Positions 7,631 through 16,165 of a stretch of 64,000 nucleotides of DNA are shown here, in pieces. This DNA comes from Streptomyces venezuelae (lineage in GTDB: Bacteria; Actinomycetota; Actinomycetes; Streptomycetales; Streptomycetaceae). The stretch is from contig NZ_CP029193.1 of NCBI RefSeq assembly GCF_008642355.1, positions 248,001 to 312,000 of the forward strand, in the 5' to 3' direction. Positions within the stretch are counted from its first letter, which is position 1. Every line of letters begins with the position of its first letter. Made by a program: the position numbers and the translations under genes. The notes under the pieces were generated by a model, which saw only the letters and a list, made by a program, of their open reading frames with translations, ran no database searches and was not told the DNA's origin.

Positions 7631-10600
7631 TCAGGGCCGTACGAGGAGCACGGCCGTCGTGCCGAGCGCCGGCACGTCGAGGGTCGTTCCGTCGTCCGTG
7701 CGGGACAGCGGTTCGGCCGCGGTGCCGAGGTAGTCCGCCCGGTGCGCGGCGGTGACCGGGAAGCGGGTGCGGATACGGCAGGTCAGGGGCTTTTCCGCGA
7801 ACGACTGGAGGCGCAGCAGGACGTGGCCGGGTCGCGGTGTGGTGGCGCCGACGAGCCGGACGCGCGGGTCGTCGATGTCGACGAAGGAGTGGGTGTCGGG
7901 CAGGTCCGGCGCGCCGTCCGAGCTCCCCCGGGCCCGGACGGCGCGCATCGGGCGGCTCCAGGCGGCGGCCGTCTGTGGCCCCAGGCCGCCGGCACGGGAA
8001 CCGCTGGTACGGGAACTGCTGGCCAGGCTGTAGCGGTAGGTGAATTCGAAGCCCTGCCGACTGGGGAAGTTGGTGTCCCAGAGGTTGTTGTGGATCCAGG
8101 AGAAGACGGTGGCGGGCTCGTCGTGGCCCATGGTCTTCGGGAACGGCGCGTAGGGCAGGGCGATGTTGCCGAACTGGACGAGCGGCGCGTCCTGCGTCGA
8201 CCAGGCCACCGTCAGCTCGTCGTCGCCGAGCGTCACCCAGCGGCGCACCGCCCGCATGTGCAGCGCGGAGCCGGGCACGACGGGCAGCCCGGTGCCCGTG
8301 ACGCCGCCCGTCGCCTCCATGCGGACGACCGGGTCGTCGAAGGCGAACGGGAACGCGAAGTAGGCGCTCTCCTTGCCGAGTCGGGCGTCCTTGTCGAGGC
8401 GGTTCTCGATGTCGATGCGGGGCACGCCGTGCCGGAGGGTGAGCGTGGTGCGCAGCCGGTTGGCGCCCGCGGGGCGGGTCTCGTAGGTGAGGGACTCGGC
8501 GGTGGGTGTGGAGCGGCGGGCGATGAGCGCGGCGGGCGGGGGGACGGCGCGGGTGCCGAGGTGTTCGAGGCGGTCGGACGCCGTGGTGCGGCTGGAGTTG
8601 TGGTTGAAGGCGCCCGCGGTGGTGTAGCTGTCGTGGAGGTAGCCGTTGAAGCCGGTGATGGCGTCCTGGCGGACGAGTTCGCGGCCGGACCTCTTGTCGG
8701 TGATGGAGGCGACACAGGCGTGCGCGAGGTCGACGCGGACCATGAAGTACTCGTTCTCCAGGAGAGTCGGGTCGGGGTGCGCGAGGGCCTCGGCCGCGGT
8801 GTCCGCGGGGTCCTCCCTCTCGGTGCCACCGGTGGGGTTCCAGCCGGTGGCGGTCTTCACCGTCGTGCTCCGCCGTTCCTCGTGGGGCTCCGCGGCAGTG
8901 GCGAGGACGTCGAGGCGCACCGTACCGGCGGGCGGCACGTCGTCGACGCGGACGAGGAGGAAGCGGCCCGCGTCGCGGTGGTCGTCGTTGGTCTGCGGCC
9001 GCTCCTCGTAGGGGAGCAGGCGTCCGTCGCGTGCGTCGCGGACGGTGACGCGCCGCTCCGGCGGCACGGTGCTCTCGGGCAGGAAGATGTGGACGACGTC
9101 GGTGCGCGGCCAGGAGCAGGTGTTGACGACGTGGTACGTCGCCGCCGCGTCCGGGGCCGCGGCGAGCCGCTGTCCGAGGCGGGCGCTCGCGCGGGCGAGG
9201 AGCGCGTTGCCGTCGTCGTGGGCGCGCATCGCCTGCCCGTACTTCCAGTGCCACTGGTGCTCCCCGGAGTGGCCGCCCTCGTCGCCGTGGGTCCATGGGT
9301 CGCCGGCGCCCCAGGTGTGCTCGTCGAAGAGCGACACCGCTTCGTAGACCCCGGCGGCGTCCCTGCTGTCGTCCTCGGCCCCCGTGGCGCCGAGGAGGGC
9401 GGCGAACGTGCCGATGGTCTGGGCGTCGGCGACCACGGACTGGGCGGTCCTGGCCAGGGACAGCGGGCGCGCACCGGAGCCGATGCCGTCGACCCACCAG
9501 TCGGTCCAGTCGCCCTCGAAGGTGCGGATCTCGTCGCCGAGCCCGGCCTCGGCGTCGGTGAAGAAGTCCTCGTTGCGGGAGAGGCGCAGCCGCGGGTAGG
9601 CCCAGGTGTCGTTCCAGCGGCGGACGGTGTCGGCGATGATGCGGCGGGGCGGCGCGTTGTCGCCGAACTTGCCCTGGACGCGCAGGTGGAGGATGTCCCA
9701 GGGGTAGGGCTCGCGTTTGACCTCGGTGTGGTCCATGGCCCAGCCGAAGATGCCGCCGCGGTAGGGGTAGGGGTGGGTGGCGAGGGAGGTCAGGTAGGCG
9801 GGGAGCAGGTCGTCGACGTCTTCGTAGTCCGTGTCGAAGCCGAGGAGCGGGCCCTCCATGTAGGCGAGGCCGTGCGGGGTGTCGGTGACCCAGACCAGGA
9901 CGCTGTTGCCGCTCGGTGCGCGCCACCGGAAGAGGCGGGGCAGTTTCTCGCCGCCGACCAGGTGGGGGACGGAGCGTCCGGCCCAGTTGTGCGCCACGGA
10001 CAGGTACTTGACGCCCGCCGCGGCGAGGGCGTCGACGAGGCCGACGACCGCGCCGGGCACATCGGTCTGCATGGCGGAGGTCAAGTCGACGCCGTGTGCG
10101 TCGCGGACGGTGCGGGCGAGGCGCAGGAGTTCGTGCAGTTCGTCCGTGGAGCAGGTCTCGGTGTGCAGGTTGAACGGCAGCGCGGTCAGCTCGATGCGCC
10201 CCTCGCGGACCCGTCGTACGAACTCCTCGACCTGTTCGGCCGGACGCGCCGCGGCCCACTGCTGGAACGACCACAACGACTCGACGCACCACCGGAACTG
10301 GGATTCGGCGGGCCAGTCGTCGGTGGCGCGGGTGAGTTCCAGGCAGGAGTCGAGGAACGACAGGTGCTCGGCGAGGACGCGGCCCTGGGGGTCGGTGTAG
10401 CCGATGTCGAGGTGGGAGTGGTGGACGAGGTGGAGGGTCCAGCGGCGCTGGGGGGTCAGGCGGACGTCGATGCCGTCCCGCGCGCCGGGGACGCCGACGG
10501 TGACGCGGGCCGGTGCGTCGACGGCGGGCAGCAGCAGCCGTACGGAGCGGCCGGGCCCCGGGACGCGCTCGCAGCGCAGGGCGGTTCCGGTGTCGGTGCG

Positions 10601-10822
10601 TACCCCCAACTCCCCCGGAGCCACCCTGCCGTCGACGGTCTCGACTCTCAGGGACTGGAGGAGGGTGCCGTCGTCGGCGTACCGCATCAGGGGTTCCTCG
10701 GTGAGCCGCAGGACGGTGCCGTCGGCGAGCGTTCCCTCGGCGCTCACGACGTCGGCGCGCAGGCTCTCGCGGATCCGGTCGTTGTCCCAGTCGGTGGTGC
10801 GGACCAGAGCCCGTGTCGTCAT
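7631..10822 (-). CDS. Alpha-mannosidase, glycoside hydrolase family 38
   Basis: A 1063-residue zinc-dependent retaining alpha-mannosidase. The catalytic (beta/alpha)7 domain starts at about residue 125 with HHSHLDIGYT (134-143, zinc ligands His and Asp); the nucleophile is Asp254 in MQTDVPG. C-terminal beta domains typical of GH38 follow, including TATVFSWIHNNLWDTNFP and a strand-rich end. There is no signal peptide, so it acts in the cytoplasm on imported mannosides. The ATG has a GGGAGAG ribosome site. It is preceded by transporter genes and followed by the isomerase and kinase, which use the mannose it releases. Linkage preference cannot be read from sequence. Confidence 0.95.
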   Translation of the reverse strand: MTTRALVRTTDWDNDRIRESLRADVVSAEGTLADGTVLRLTEEPLMRYADDGTLLQSLRVETVDGRVAPGELGVRTDTGTALRCERVPGPGRSVRLLLPAVDAPARVTVGVPGARDGIDVRLTPQRRWTLHLVHHSHLDIGYTDPQGRVLAEHLSFLDSCLELTRATDDWPAESQFRWCVESLWSFQQWAAARPAEQVEEFVRRVREGRIELTALPFNLHTETCSTDELHELLRLARTVRDAHGVDLTSAMQTDVPGAVVGLVDALAAAGVKYLSVAHNWAGRSVPHLVGGEKLPRLFRWRAPSGNSVLVWVTDTPHGLAYMEGPLLGFDTDYEDVDDLLPAYLTSLATHPYPYRGGIFGWAMDHTEVKREPYPWDILHLRVQGKFGDNAPPRRIIADTVRRWNDTWAYPRLRLSRNEDFFTDAEAGLGDEIRTFEGDWTDWWVDGIGSGARPLSLARTAQSVVADAQTIGTFAALLGATGAEDDSRDAAGVYEAVSLFDEHTWGAGDPWTHGDEGGHSGEHQWHWKYGQAMRAHDDGNALLARASARLGQRLAAAPDAAATYHVVNTCSWPRTDVVHIFLPESTVPPERRVTVRDARDGRLLPYEERPQTNDDHRDAGRFLLVRVDDVPPAGTVRLDVLATAAEPHEERRSTTVKTATGWNPTGGTEREDPADTAAEALAHPDPTLLENEYFMVRVDLAHACVASITDKRSGRELVRQDAITGFNGYLHDSYTTAGAFNHNSSRTTASDRLEHLGTRAVPPPAALIARRSTPTAESLTYETRPAGANRLRTTLTLRHGVPRIDIENRLDKDARLGKESAYFAFPFAFDDPVVRMEATGGVTGTGLPVVPGSALHMRAVRRWVTLGDDELTVAWSTQDAPLVQFGNIALPYAPFPKTMGHDEPATVFSWIHNNLWDTNFPSRQGFEFTYRYSLASSSRTSGSRAGGLGPQTAAAWSRPMRAVRARGSSDGAPDLPDTHSFVDIDDPRVRLVGATTPRPGHVLLRLQSFAEKPLTCRIRTRFPVTAAHRADYLGTAAEPLSRTDDGTTLDVPALGTTAVLLVRP

Positions 10823-10855
10823 GCGGATCTCTCCCGGGGCAGGGGGCGTGTCGGG

Positions 10856-11668
10856 TCAGCGGGTGGATGCGGTGATGCCGCGCAGGAACAGGCCGCGGAA
10901 CATCAGGAAGAGGAGCAGGGTCGGCACGGACACGATGAGCGCGCCGGCCAGGATGACGGGCGGTCCCGTGGACGCGTAGGCGTTGTTGAGGGTGGTCAGG
11001 GCGGCCATGACGGGCTGTACGTCGGGGCTGCGGCTGAGGGTGATGCCGAGGAGGAGGTCGTTCCAGACGGCGGTGAACTGGAAGACGAAGGCCGCGCCGA
11101 GTCCCGCCTTCATCAGCGGCACGTGGATGCGCCAGAAGATCCGCCCGAACGACGCGCCGTCGATCAGCGCCGCCTCGGTCAGCTCGGGCGACATGGTCGT
11201 CAGCTGGTTGCGCACGAGGAAGAACGCGAAGGGCACGGCCCATGCCGCGTACACGAGCATCAGGCCGATCCTGGTGTCGTACAGGCCTGCGTCCGCGTAG
11301 AGGCCGAAGAGCGGCGCGAGGAACATCTGCAGCGGGAACAGAGTGCCGGAGTAGATCAGCCAGAACCAGAACGCGGGCCGTGGGATGGGCAGGACGACGA
11401 CGGCGAACGCCGCCATGGCCGCCACGAGGACGGCGACCAGGCCGCACACGGCGGCGTAGAGCAGCGAGGCCTGGAAGCTGTCGCCGATGCCCGCCGCGTC
11501 CCAGGCGGTCCGCACGTTCTGCCACAGGTCGAAGCCCTGCACGGTCCACCCGGGTCTGCCCGCGTACTCGGCCGCGGGCGTCAGCGCGTTGACGACGAGC
11601 AGGTACAGCGGGATCAGCCAGAGCACCACGCATCCGGCGACGAACAGCGTGCGCACCGCGCGTCCCAT
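10856..11668 (-). CDS. Carbohydrate ABC transporter permease (MalG/CUT1 type)
   Basis: A 270-residue inner-membrane protein with six predicted helices, starting LFVAGCVVLWLIPLYLLVVNAL. The cytoplasmic EAA loop (EAALIDGASFGRIFWRIHVP) docks on a transporter ATPase. It matches the shorter partner of CUT1 permease pairs. Start: ATG with AGGAGG. It lies nine bases downstream of the second permease gene. No ATPase gene is nearby, as in other Streptomyces sugar importers that share one MsiK-type ATPase. Confidence 0.93.
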   Translation of the reverse strand: MGRAVRTLFVAGCVVLWLIPLYLLVVNALTPAAEYAGRPGWTVQGFDLWQNVRTAWDAAGIGDSFQASLLYAAVCGLVAVLVAAMAAFAVVVLPIPRPAFWFWLIYSGTLFPLQMFLAPLFGLYADAGLYDTRIGLMLVYAAWAVPFAFFLVRNQLTTMSPELTEAALIDGASFGRIFWRIHVPLMKAGLGAAFVFQFTAVWNDLLLGITLSRSPDVQPVMAALTTLNNAYASTGPPVILAGALIVSVPTLLLFLMFRGLFLRGITASTR

Positions 11669-11677
11669 GACGCCTCC

Positions 11678-12655
11678 TCAGCTCTTCGTCGGGCCGGTGT
11701 CGGGCATCTGGCGGCGCAGGTACATCCAGGACGAGGCGACGACGATCATGGAGAGGACGAGGGCGATCGCTGAGCCGTAACCGACGTGGAACAGCCGGAA
11801 CGTCTCGCGGTACATGCTCAGCGCGAGGGTCTCGGAGGAGCGGGACGGGCCGCCCTTGGTGAGGATCCAGATCATGTCGAACGCCTTGAGGCTGTTCACG
11901 ATGGCCATGCCGACCACCACGACGGTCACGGCGCGCAGTTGGGGCAGGGTGATGTGCCGGAACATGCGCCAGCCGCTCGCGCCGTCCAGTTCGGCGGCCT
12001 CGACGGTCTCGCGCGGGATGCCGCGCAGGCCGATGGCGAAGAGGACGACGTTCAGGCCGGTGGCCTGCCAGGTACTGGCGACGATCATCGCGAGGGTGTT
12101 CTGCGGCCACTCCAGGAGCCATGACTGCGCCCAGCCGTCCAGGCCGATGCCGCGCAGCACCTGGTTGACGGCGCCGTCTGACGTCAGCATGAAGTTCCAC
12201 AGCACGGCGGTGGCCGCGCCCGAGATCGCGAACGGCAGCACGACGATCAGCTGCGCGATGCCGCCGAACCGCATGCGGTGGGTGGCGACGGCGATGAGGA
12301 GTCCGGCGAGGACGGGCAGGAGCAGGGTGCCGGCCACCCACATGAGGGTGTTGAGGACCGAACGGCCGAAGATCGGGTCGTCGGCGAGCCGGGCGTAGTT
12401 GTCGAGTCCGGTGTAGCTGCTGGTGAAGCCGTTGTCCTCGAAGAAGCTTCCGTAGACGCTGCGGAAGAACGGGTAGACGAGCAGGACACCGACGAGGGCG
12501 AAGGCGGGCAGCGCCCAGGGCAGGGCGGCGAGGGGGCCGCCGAGCCTGCCGCCGCCCGCCTTCGCGGCCTGGTGCGGGGTGCGGGTGGGCACCCTGCGGC
12601 GCACACGGACGGACTTCGCCGTCGTGCCGTGTGCCGGGGTCGCGGTCCCGGTCAT
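11678..12655 (-). CDS. Carbohydrate ABC transporter permease (MalF/CUT1 type)
   Basis: A 325-residue partner permease. A basic N-terminal tail (residues 1-45, many Arg) precedes the first helix (PWALPAFALVGVLLVYPFF), and about six helices follow. The EAA loop is EAAELDGASGWRMFRHITLPQL. The ATG at 12655 overlaps the end of the binding-protein gene by four bases and has GGAGGAG immediately upstream; the longer in-frame opening to 13588 is only antisense-type noise over the binding protein. With the next gene it forms the membrane channel of the presumed mannoside importer. Confidence 0.92.
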   Translation of the reverse strand: MTGTATPAHGTTAKSVRVRRRVPTRTPHQAAKAGGGRLGGPLAALPWALPAFALVGVLLVYPFFRSVYGSFFEDNGFTSSYTGLDNYARLADDPIFGRSVLNTLMWVAGTLLLPVLAGLLIAVATHRMRFGGIAQLIVVLPFAISGAATAVLWNFMLTSDGAVNQVLRGIGLDGWAQSWLLEWPQNTLAMIVASTWQATGLNVVLFAIGLRGIPRETVEAAELDGASGWRMFRHITLPQLRAVTVVVVGMAIVNSLKAFDMIWILTKGGPSRSSETLALSMYRETFRLFHVGYGSAIALVLSMIVVASSWMYLRRQMPDTGPTKS

Positions 12656-13938
12656 GTCTCCTCCGCCTCCCGCCAGACCTGCCAGGCGTCGTCGGCGCGG
12701 TCCTGCATGGTGCGGAGCGTCTCGCGGTACGAGGACGGGTTCAGGAGGAAGCCGGCGAGGTCGTCGACGGTGGCCTCGACGAGTTCGGGCGGGCCCTGTT
12801 CCCAGAAGCGGTTGAGGAGCCACAGTCTGTCGCCGCGCACCTTTCTGGTCAGGCCGTCGACGACGGGGTTGGCGGCCTCGACCCGCGGGTTGGGGCAGCC
12901 GTCCTGGAGGGTGTGCGCGAACGCCTTCATGACGGTGGGGTGCAGCCAGGTGCCGGTGGCCTTCAGCGCCTCGGTGCGGTCGGGGCCCTTGACGGTGGCG
13001 ACGAGGGCGCTGGACTCGAAGACGACGCCGGGGCGGGCGCCGGGGTCGGCCATGGGAAGCACGAACGCGTCGACGTTCTTGCCGGGTCTGCCGCCCGCGG
13101 CAGCGAGGGTGGAGCCGAGCCATGTGCCGCAGGCCACCATGCCCACGGTGCCGCGCACGAGGGCGGCGGCCGCGTCGGTGTGGCTCAGGTCCATGGGTGT
13201 GAACCAGTCCTTGTCGAAGAAGGAGGCGATGGTGCGCAGCGCGCGTTCGGCCCGTGGATCGGTGTAGCGCTCGCGGCCGTTCATCAGGTCCTGGTAGAAG
13301 CGCGGGTCCTGGCGGCTGAGGATCTCCTGGAACCAGATGAAGGAGGGCCAGCGGTCGGCCGCGGTGCCGTGCAGCGGTGTGACGCCCGCCTTCTTCAGGC
13401 GTTCGCACGCGCCGAGGAATCCGTCCCAGGTCTCCGGGGTGTCGATGCCGTGCTCGCGGAAGACCCGCGGGTTGTAGAAGATCACCCAGTAGGCGAGGTT
13501 CATCGGCAGGCCGTACACCCGTCGCCGGTAGGTGAACGCCTCCCGCAGCGACGGTTCCACCCAGCCCTTGGCGGCTGCCTTGTCCCACTGGCCCGTCAGG
13601 TCCTCGATGCCGCCGGTGCGTGCCAGGTCCTGGAGGCGGTAGCCGGACCAGTACTTGAGCATGTCCGGCGTCTTGTCGGTGCGCAGCGAGGACCGCACGA
13701 TCTGCTCGAACGACTCGAGGGACGGGTTGACCTCGGGCACCAGGCGCAGCGCCGCGACGGACTTCATGGCCGCGCCCGCGGCGGTCATGGGCTTCTCCCA
13801 GGCGGCGCTGTCGCCGAGTACGGCGACCTCGCCCGAGGGCCGTCCCCCGGCGGTGGCGCAGGCGGTGGCGAGCGCCCCGGCCGCGGCGGCGGCGAGCAGG
13901 GTGCGGCGGTCCAGCGACGGGGGACGACTACCTGACAT
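12652..13938 (-). CDS. Extracellular sugar-binding protein of ABC transporter
   Basis: A 428-residue substrate-binding protein and first gene of the mannoside operon. The N-terminus has a twin-arginine-like motif (LDRRTLLAA) followed by a hydrophobic run to ALATAC, so it is probably a Tat-exported lipoprotein anchored at Cys27; the lipobox is imperfect because Ala replaces the usual Leu at -3. The body resembles family 1 (MalE-like) binding proteins: 'RTDKTPDMLKYWSG', 'LPMNLAYWVIFYNP', 'PSFIWFQEILSRQDP'. A GGGAG site precedes the ATG. A LacI-type operator lies 50 bases upstream. The exact ligand is unknown; mannose-containing oligosaccharide is inferred from the downstream enzymes. Confidence 0.92.
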   Translation of the reverse strand: MSGSRPPSLDRRTLLAAAAAGALATACATAGGRPSGEVAVLGDSAAWEKPMTAAGAAMKSVAALRLVPEVNPSLESFEQIVRSSLRTDKTPDMLKYWSGYRLQDLARTGGIEDLTGQWDKAAAKGWVEPSLREAFTYRRRVYGLPMNLAYWVIFYNPRVFREHGIDTPETWDGFLGACERLKKAGVTPLHGTAADRWPSFIWFQEILSRQDPRFYQDLMNGRERYTDPRAERALRTIASFFDKDWFTPMDLSHTDAAAALVRGTVGMVACGTWLGSTLAAAGGRPGKNVDAFVLPMADPGARPGVVFESSALVATVKGPDRTEALKATGTWLHPTVMKAFAHTLQDGCPNPRVEAANPVVDGLTRKVRGDRLWLLNRFWEQGPPELVEATVDDLAGFLLNPSSYRETLRTMQDRADDAWQVWREAEET

Positions 13939-13987
13939 GGATGGCTCCCTCAGGTGTGCCTGCTGCCCGTTGTCGACGGCGACTCGT

Positions 13988-14001
13988 TGTTAGCGTTAAC
14001 A
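13988..14001. promoter_or_regulatory. LacI-type operator upstream of the mannoside operon
   Basis: TGTTAGCGTTAACA is a 14-base near-perfect palindrome (six of seven pairs) with the central CG typical of LacI/GalR operators. It starts 50 bases upstream of the binding-protein ATG, in the expected place for repression, and overlaps the TAA stop codon of the upstream nucleotidyltransferase gene (13996-13998). It is the obvious target for the regulator at 3831-4898. Confidence 0.7.
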
Positions 14002-14856
14002 CGGGCGTCTTGGAGCTTCACCGGGGGTGCGTCGGATGTCAATGGGGCGGGTGCCGGTCGGAACGTGAACTCGCCCTGTGATCAACGGAGTGCAGGACGT
14101 CCGGGACAGCCGTTCGATCTCCCGGACGACATGCTGGGCGTGCGGTTCCACCTGTGGGAGGAGGTCGTCCCAGCGCTCCTCCCGCAGGCCGAGGTAGATG
14201 GCACGGGCGCGGGCAAGAACGGGCCGGTGCTCGGCGGGGACACGGGCGAGGACCCAGTCGGCCGCCGCGTCCTTGGACGTGATGTCGCCGGTCGCGAGGG
14301 TCGTCCAGATGCGGGCGAGGGTCAGCAGGACGTTGCGGGTGTCGGTGTCCAGCTCGGCGAGCAGGCCAGGGACGCCGGCGGCCATCGCCCGGTTCAGGTC
14401 GGCGCGCGGGACCGGGGCGAGGACGTGTTCCGGTGACGGCCCCCGGAGAACCGCCCTGCCGCGCAGCACCATCGTGAGCAGGAGCGCGAGGTCCGGGTCG
14501 GGTCCGGGCTCCGGAGTCAGGCCGCGCAGGTACGCGTCGCGCAGCCACTCCCCGTACTGGAACTCGCTGCGGGGAGGGTACGTCCAGGGGCGGATGTCGT
14601 CCTGGACGGCGACGGTCAGCTCGACGGGGCGCAGCGACTCGCCCGGGGCGCCGCTGCCGGAGAGGGCGAGCAGGCCGTCGGTGAGGGCCTGGCGCTGCCC
14701 CGCGGTGGTGGGGCGCCGCGCGAGGACGAAGAGGTCGAGGTCGCTGTGCGGGCGCAGTCCGCCGAGGACGGCCGAGCCGTGCGGGTAGACGCCCACGAGG
14801 TCGGCGTCGCCCAGTACGCCGCGCACCAGGCGCACCACGTCGTCGGTCTGCGTCAC
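13996..14856 (-). CDS. Aminoglycoside nucleotidyltransferase-like protein (ANT(3'')/ANT(9) type)
   Basis: A 286-residue protein with the nucleotidyltransferase motif HGSAVLGGLRPHSDLDLFV (residues 26-44, with the metal-binding SDLDL pair) and the alpha-helical AadA C-terminal domain (LLLTMVLRGRAVLRG, LLTLARIWTTLATGDITSKDAAADWVLARVPAEHR). It would transfer AMP to a streptomycin/spectinomycin-type aminoglycoside. Length is slightly above typical AadA (about 260) owing to a Pro/Arg-rich tail after residue 250. It starts at GTG with GGAG upstream. It is chromosomal with normal codon use and no mobile element nearby, so it is probably an intrinsic homologue; actual drug resistance is untested. Confidence 0.85.
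   Translation of the reverse strand: MTQTDDVVRLVRGVLGDADLVGVYPHGSAVLGGLRPHSDLDLFVLARRPTTAGQRQALTDGLLALSGSGAPGESLRPVELTVAVQDDIRPWTYPPRSEFQYGEWLRDAYLRGLTPEPGPDPDLALLLTMVLRGRAVLRGPSPEHVLAPVPRADLNRAMAAGVPGLLAELDTDTRNVLLTLARIWTTLATGDITSKDAAADWVLARVPAEHRPVLARARAIYLGLREERWDDLLPQVEPHAQHVVREIERLSRTSCTPLITGRVHVPTGTRPIDIRRTPGEAPRRPC
14014..14042 (-). promoter_or_regulatory. Candidate promoter of the mannoside operon
   Basis: On the minus strand a consensus -35 hexamer TTGACA (14042-14037) is followed after 17 bases by a weak -10 (GAAGCT, 14019-14014). Transcription would begin near 14007, placing the LacI-type operator at about +6 to +20, a repressing position. It lies inside the 3' end of the upstream coding sequence. 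The -10 is poor, so confidence is low. Confidence 0.35.
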
Positions 14857-14913
14857 TCGTCGCTCCGTCCGTCCCGCGTCACTCGGCTCCGCCCCGCATC
14901 GTAGGCGTGCGGC

Positions 14914-14941
14914 GGGCCCGGCCGTACAGGCGACCGGGCCC
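14914..14941 (-). terminator. Hairpin downstream of cynS
   Basis: GGGCCCGG (14914-14921) and CCGGGCCC (14934-14941) form a perfect 8-base stem with a 12-base loop, 14 bases past the cyanase stop. It is probably the terminator of the cyn operon. Confidence 0.5.
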
Positions 14942-14954
14942 TCCGGGCAGTGGA

Positions 14955-15425
14955 TCAGAACGGCTTGGTGGGCAGGTACTTGCCGTCCAGGGTGATCACC
15001 GCGCGCTCGCCCCCCTCGGGGTCGGCGACCTTCCGTACATCCAGCTTGAAGTTGATCGCGCTGATGATGCCGTCGCCGAACTGCTCGTGGACCAGGGCCT
15101 TCAGCGTGGTGCCGTAGACCTGGAGCATCTCGTAAAAGCGGTAGATGGTCGGGTCGGTCGGAAGGGAACCGGGGATGGAGCCGCGGGTCGGGATGGTCTG
15201 CAGCAGCGTCACCGCGTCGTCGTCCAGGCCGAGGAGGTCGGCGACGGCCTTCGCGGCGGGTGCGGGAAGCGCGTGCTGGCCGAGCACAGCGGCGGTGACG
15301 AAGGCGACGGAGAGTCCCGCAGCGTCGGCGATCTGCTGCCAGGACAGGTCCTCGCGCACCTTGGCCTCGACGGCGCGGACCGCGAGGTCCTGGCGGGCGG
15401 TGGGGTCGAACTGGGCGTGGATCAT
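14955..15425 (-). CDS. cynS: Cyanate hydratase (cyanase)
   Basis: It decomposes cyanate with bicarbonate to ammonia and carbon dioxide. The 156-residue protein has the N-terminal helical DNA-binding-like domain and the conserved catalytic triad Arg96, Glu99 (YRFYEML) and Ser122 ([10 protein letters not shown]) at the same numbers as the E. coli enzyme. An AAAGGAC site precedes the ATG. It follows the carbonic anhydrase gene by 46 bases and faces a LysR regulator: the standard cyn arrangement, with gene order anhydrase then cyanase. No cyanate permease (cynX) is present. Confidence 0.97.
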   Translation of the reverse strand: MIHAQFDPTARQDLAVRAVEAKVREDLSWQQIADAAGLSVAFVTAAVLGQHALPAPAAKAVADLLGLDDDAVTLLQTIPTRGSIPGSLPTDPTIYRFYEMLQVYGTTLKALVHEQFGDGIISAINFKLDVRKVADPEGGERAVITLDGKYLPTKPF

Positions 15426-15471
15426 GAGGGTGTCCTTTCGGGGGAGGTATTTGAGGGGCCGGGGTGGGGGA

Positions 15472-16065
15472 TCAGGCCGCCGTGGCCAGGGTGAGGTTCT
15501 CGACGGAGCCGGTGGGGATGTCGTAGACCCAGCCGTGCAGCGTCAGCTCGTCGCGGGCCAGGGCGCGGGCGACGGAGGGGTGTGTGGTCAGGCGGGTCAG
15601 CTGGGCGCGTACGTTCTCGCGCACCAGGGCCGGTACCCGGTCCGCCCCGGTCGCGGAGTCGGAGGTACGGGCGACGGCGTCGTCCGCGTGGCGCAGCCAT
15701 TCGGCGACGGCGGGGGCGCCGCGCAGGTCGTGGCCCTCGGCCAGGGCGGTCATCGCGCCGCACGCCGAATGCCCGCACACCACGATGTCGGTGACGCCCA
15801 GCACGGTCACCGCGTACTCGACGCCGGCGGCCACGCCGTCGGCGGCGAACGGCGCGTGCGCCGGGACGAGGTTGCCCGCGGTGCGGATGACGAACAGCTC
15901 GCCCGGCTCGCGCTGGGTGATGAGCTCGGGCACGACGCGGGCGTCCGAGCACCCGATGAACAGCGTGTCCGGTGTGTGCCGGGCGGCCAGGCCCGCGAAC
16001 AGCTCCGCCTTGGCCGGGAAGACGTCCCGTTGGAAGCGTCTGAGTCCCGCTGCGAGGTCTTGCAT
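15472..16065 (-). CDS. cynT: Beta-class carbonic anhydrase of the cyanate operon
   Basis: It supplies bicarbonate, the co-substrate of cyanase, by recapturing carbon dioxide. The beta-class zinc ligands are present: CSDARVVP (Cys, with the Asp-Arg dyad) and CGHSACGAM (His and Cys). I chose the ATG at 16065 (197 residues) because GGGAG lies seven bases before it; an upstream ATG at 16107 would add 14 residues with no ribosome site. It shares a short divergent promoter region with the LysR gene. Confidence 0.93.
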   Translation of the reverse strand: MQDLAAGLRRFQRDVFPAKAELFAGLAARHTPDTLFIGCSDARVVPELITQREPGELFVIRTAGNLVPAHAPFAADGVAAGVEYAVTVLGVTDIVVCGHSACGAMTALAEGHDLRGAPAVAEWLRHADDAVARTSDSATGADRVPALVRENVRAQLTRLTTHPSVARALARDELTLHGWVYDIPTGSVENLTLATAA

Positions 16066-16104
16066 GGTCACTCCCTTCTCGTGAGAACAACCCTGCACGA
16101 CCTG

Positions 16105-16159
16105 CATCTATAGTGTCCAAGACGCAGTAACCATGACTTCTATCGATGACATCTATAGT
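16105..16159. promoter_or_regulatory. Divergent cynT/cynR control region with repeated CATCTATAGT
   Basis: The decamer CATCTATAGT occurs at 16105-16114 and 16150-16159, 45 bases apart, with a third degenerate copy (TTCTATCGAT) at 16138-16147. Each contains TATAGT, close to the -10 consensus, on the plus strand, and its CTATAG core is palindromic so it also gives TATAGA on the minus strand. The second copy ends seven bases before the ATG of the regulator, which would make that mRNA leaderless. The repeats may serve as promoters, LysR-type binding sites, or both. Confidence 0.5.
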
Positions 16160-16165
16160 TCAGCC

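Noticed and set aside
7046..12341. Very long open frames on both strands overlapping the mannoside genes
   Set aside because: They are by-products of third-position GC bias. Their translations are Arg/Gly/Ala-rich without any family pattern, while the chosen genes have clear motifs and ribosome sites.
13996..14856. Acquired resistance cassette hypothesis for the nucleotidyltransferase
   Set aside because: No integron or transposon marks, base composition and codon use match the surroundings, and neighbours are ordinary metabolic genes.
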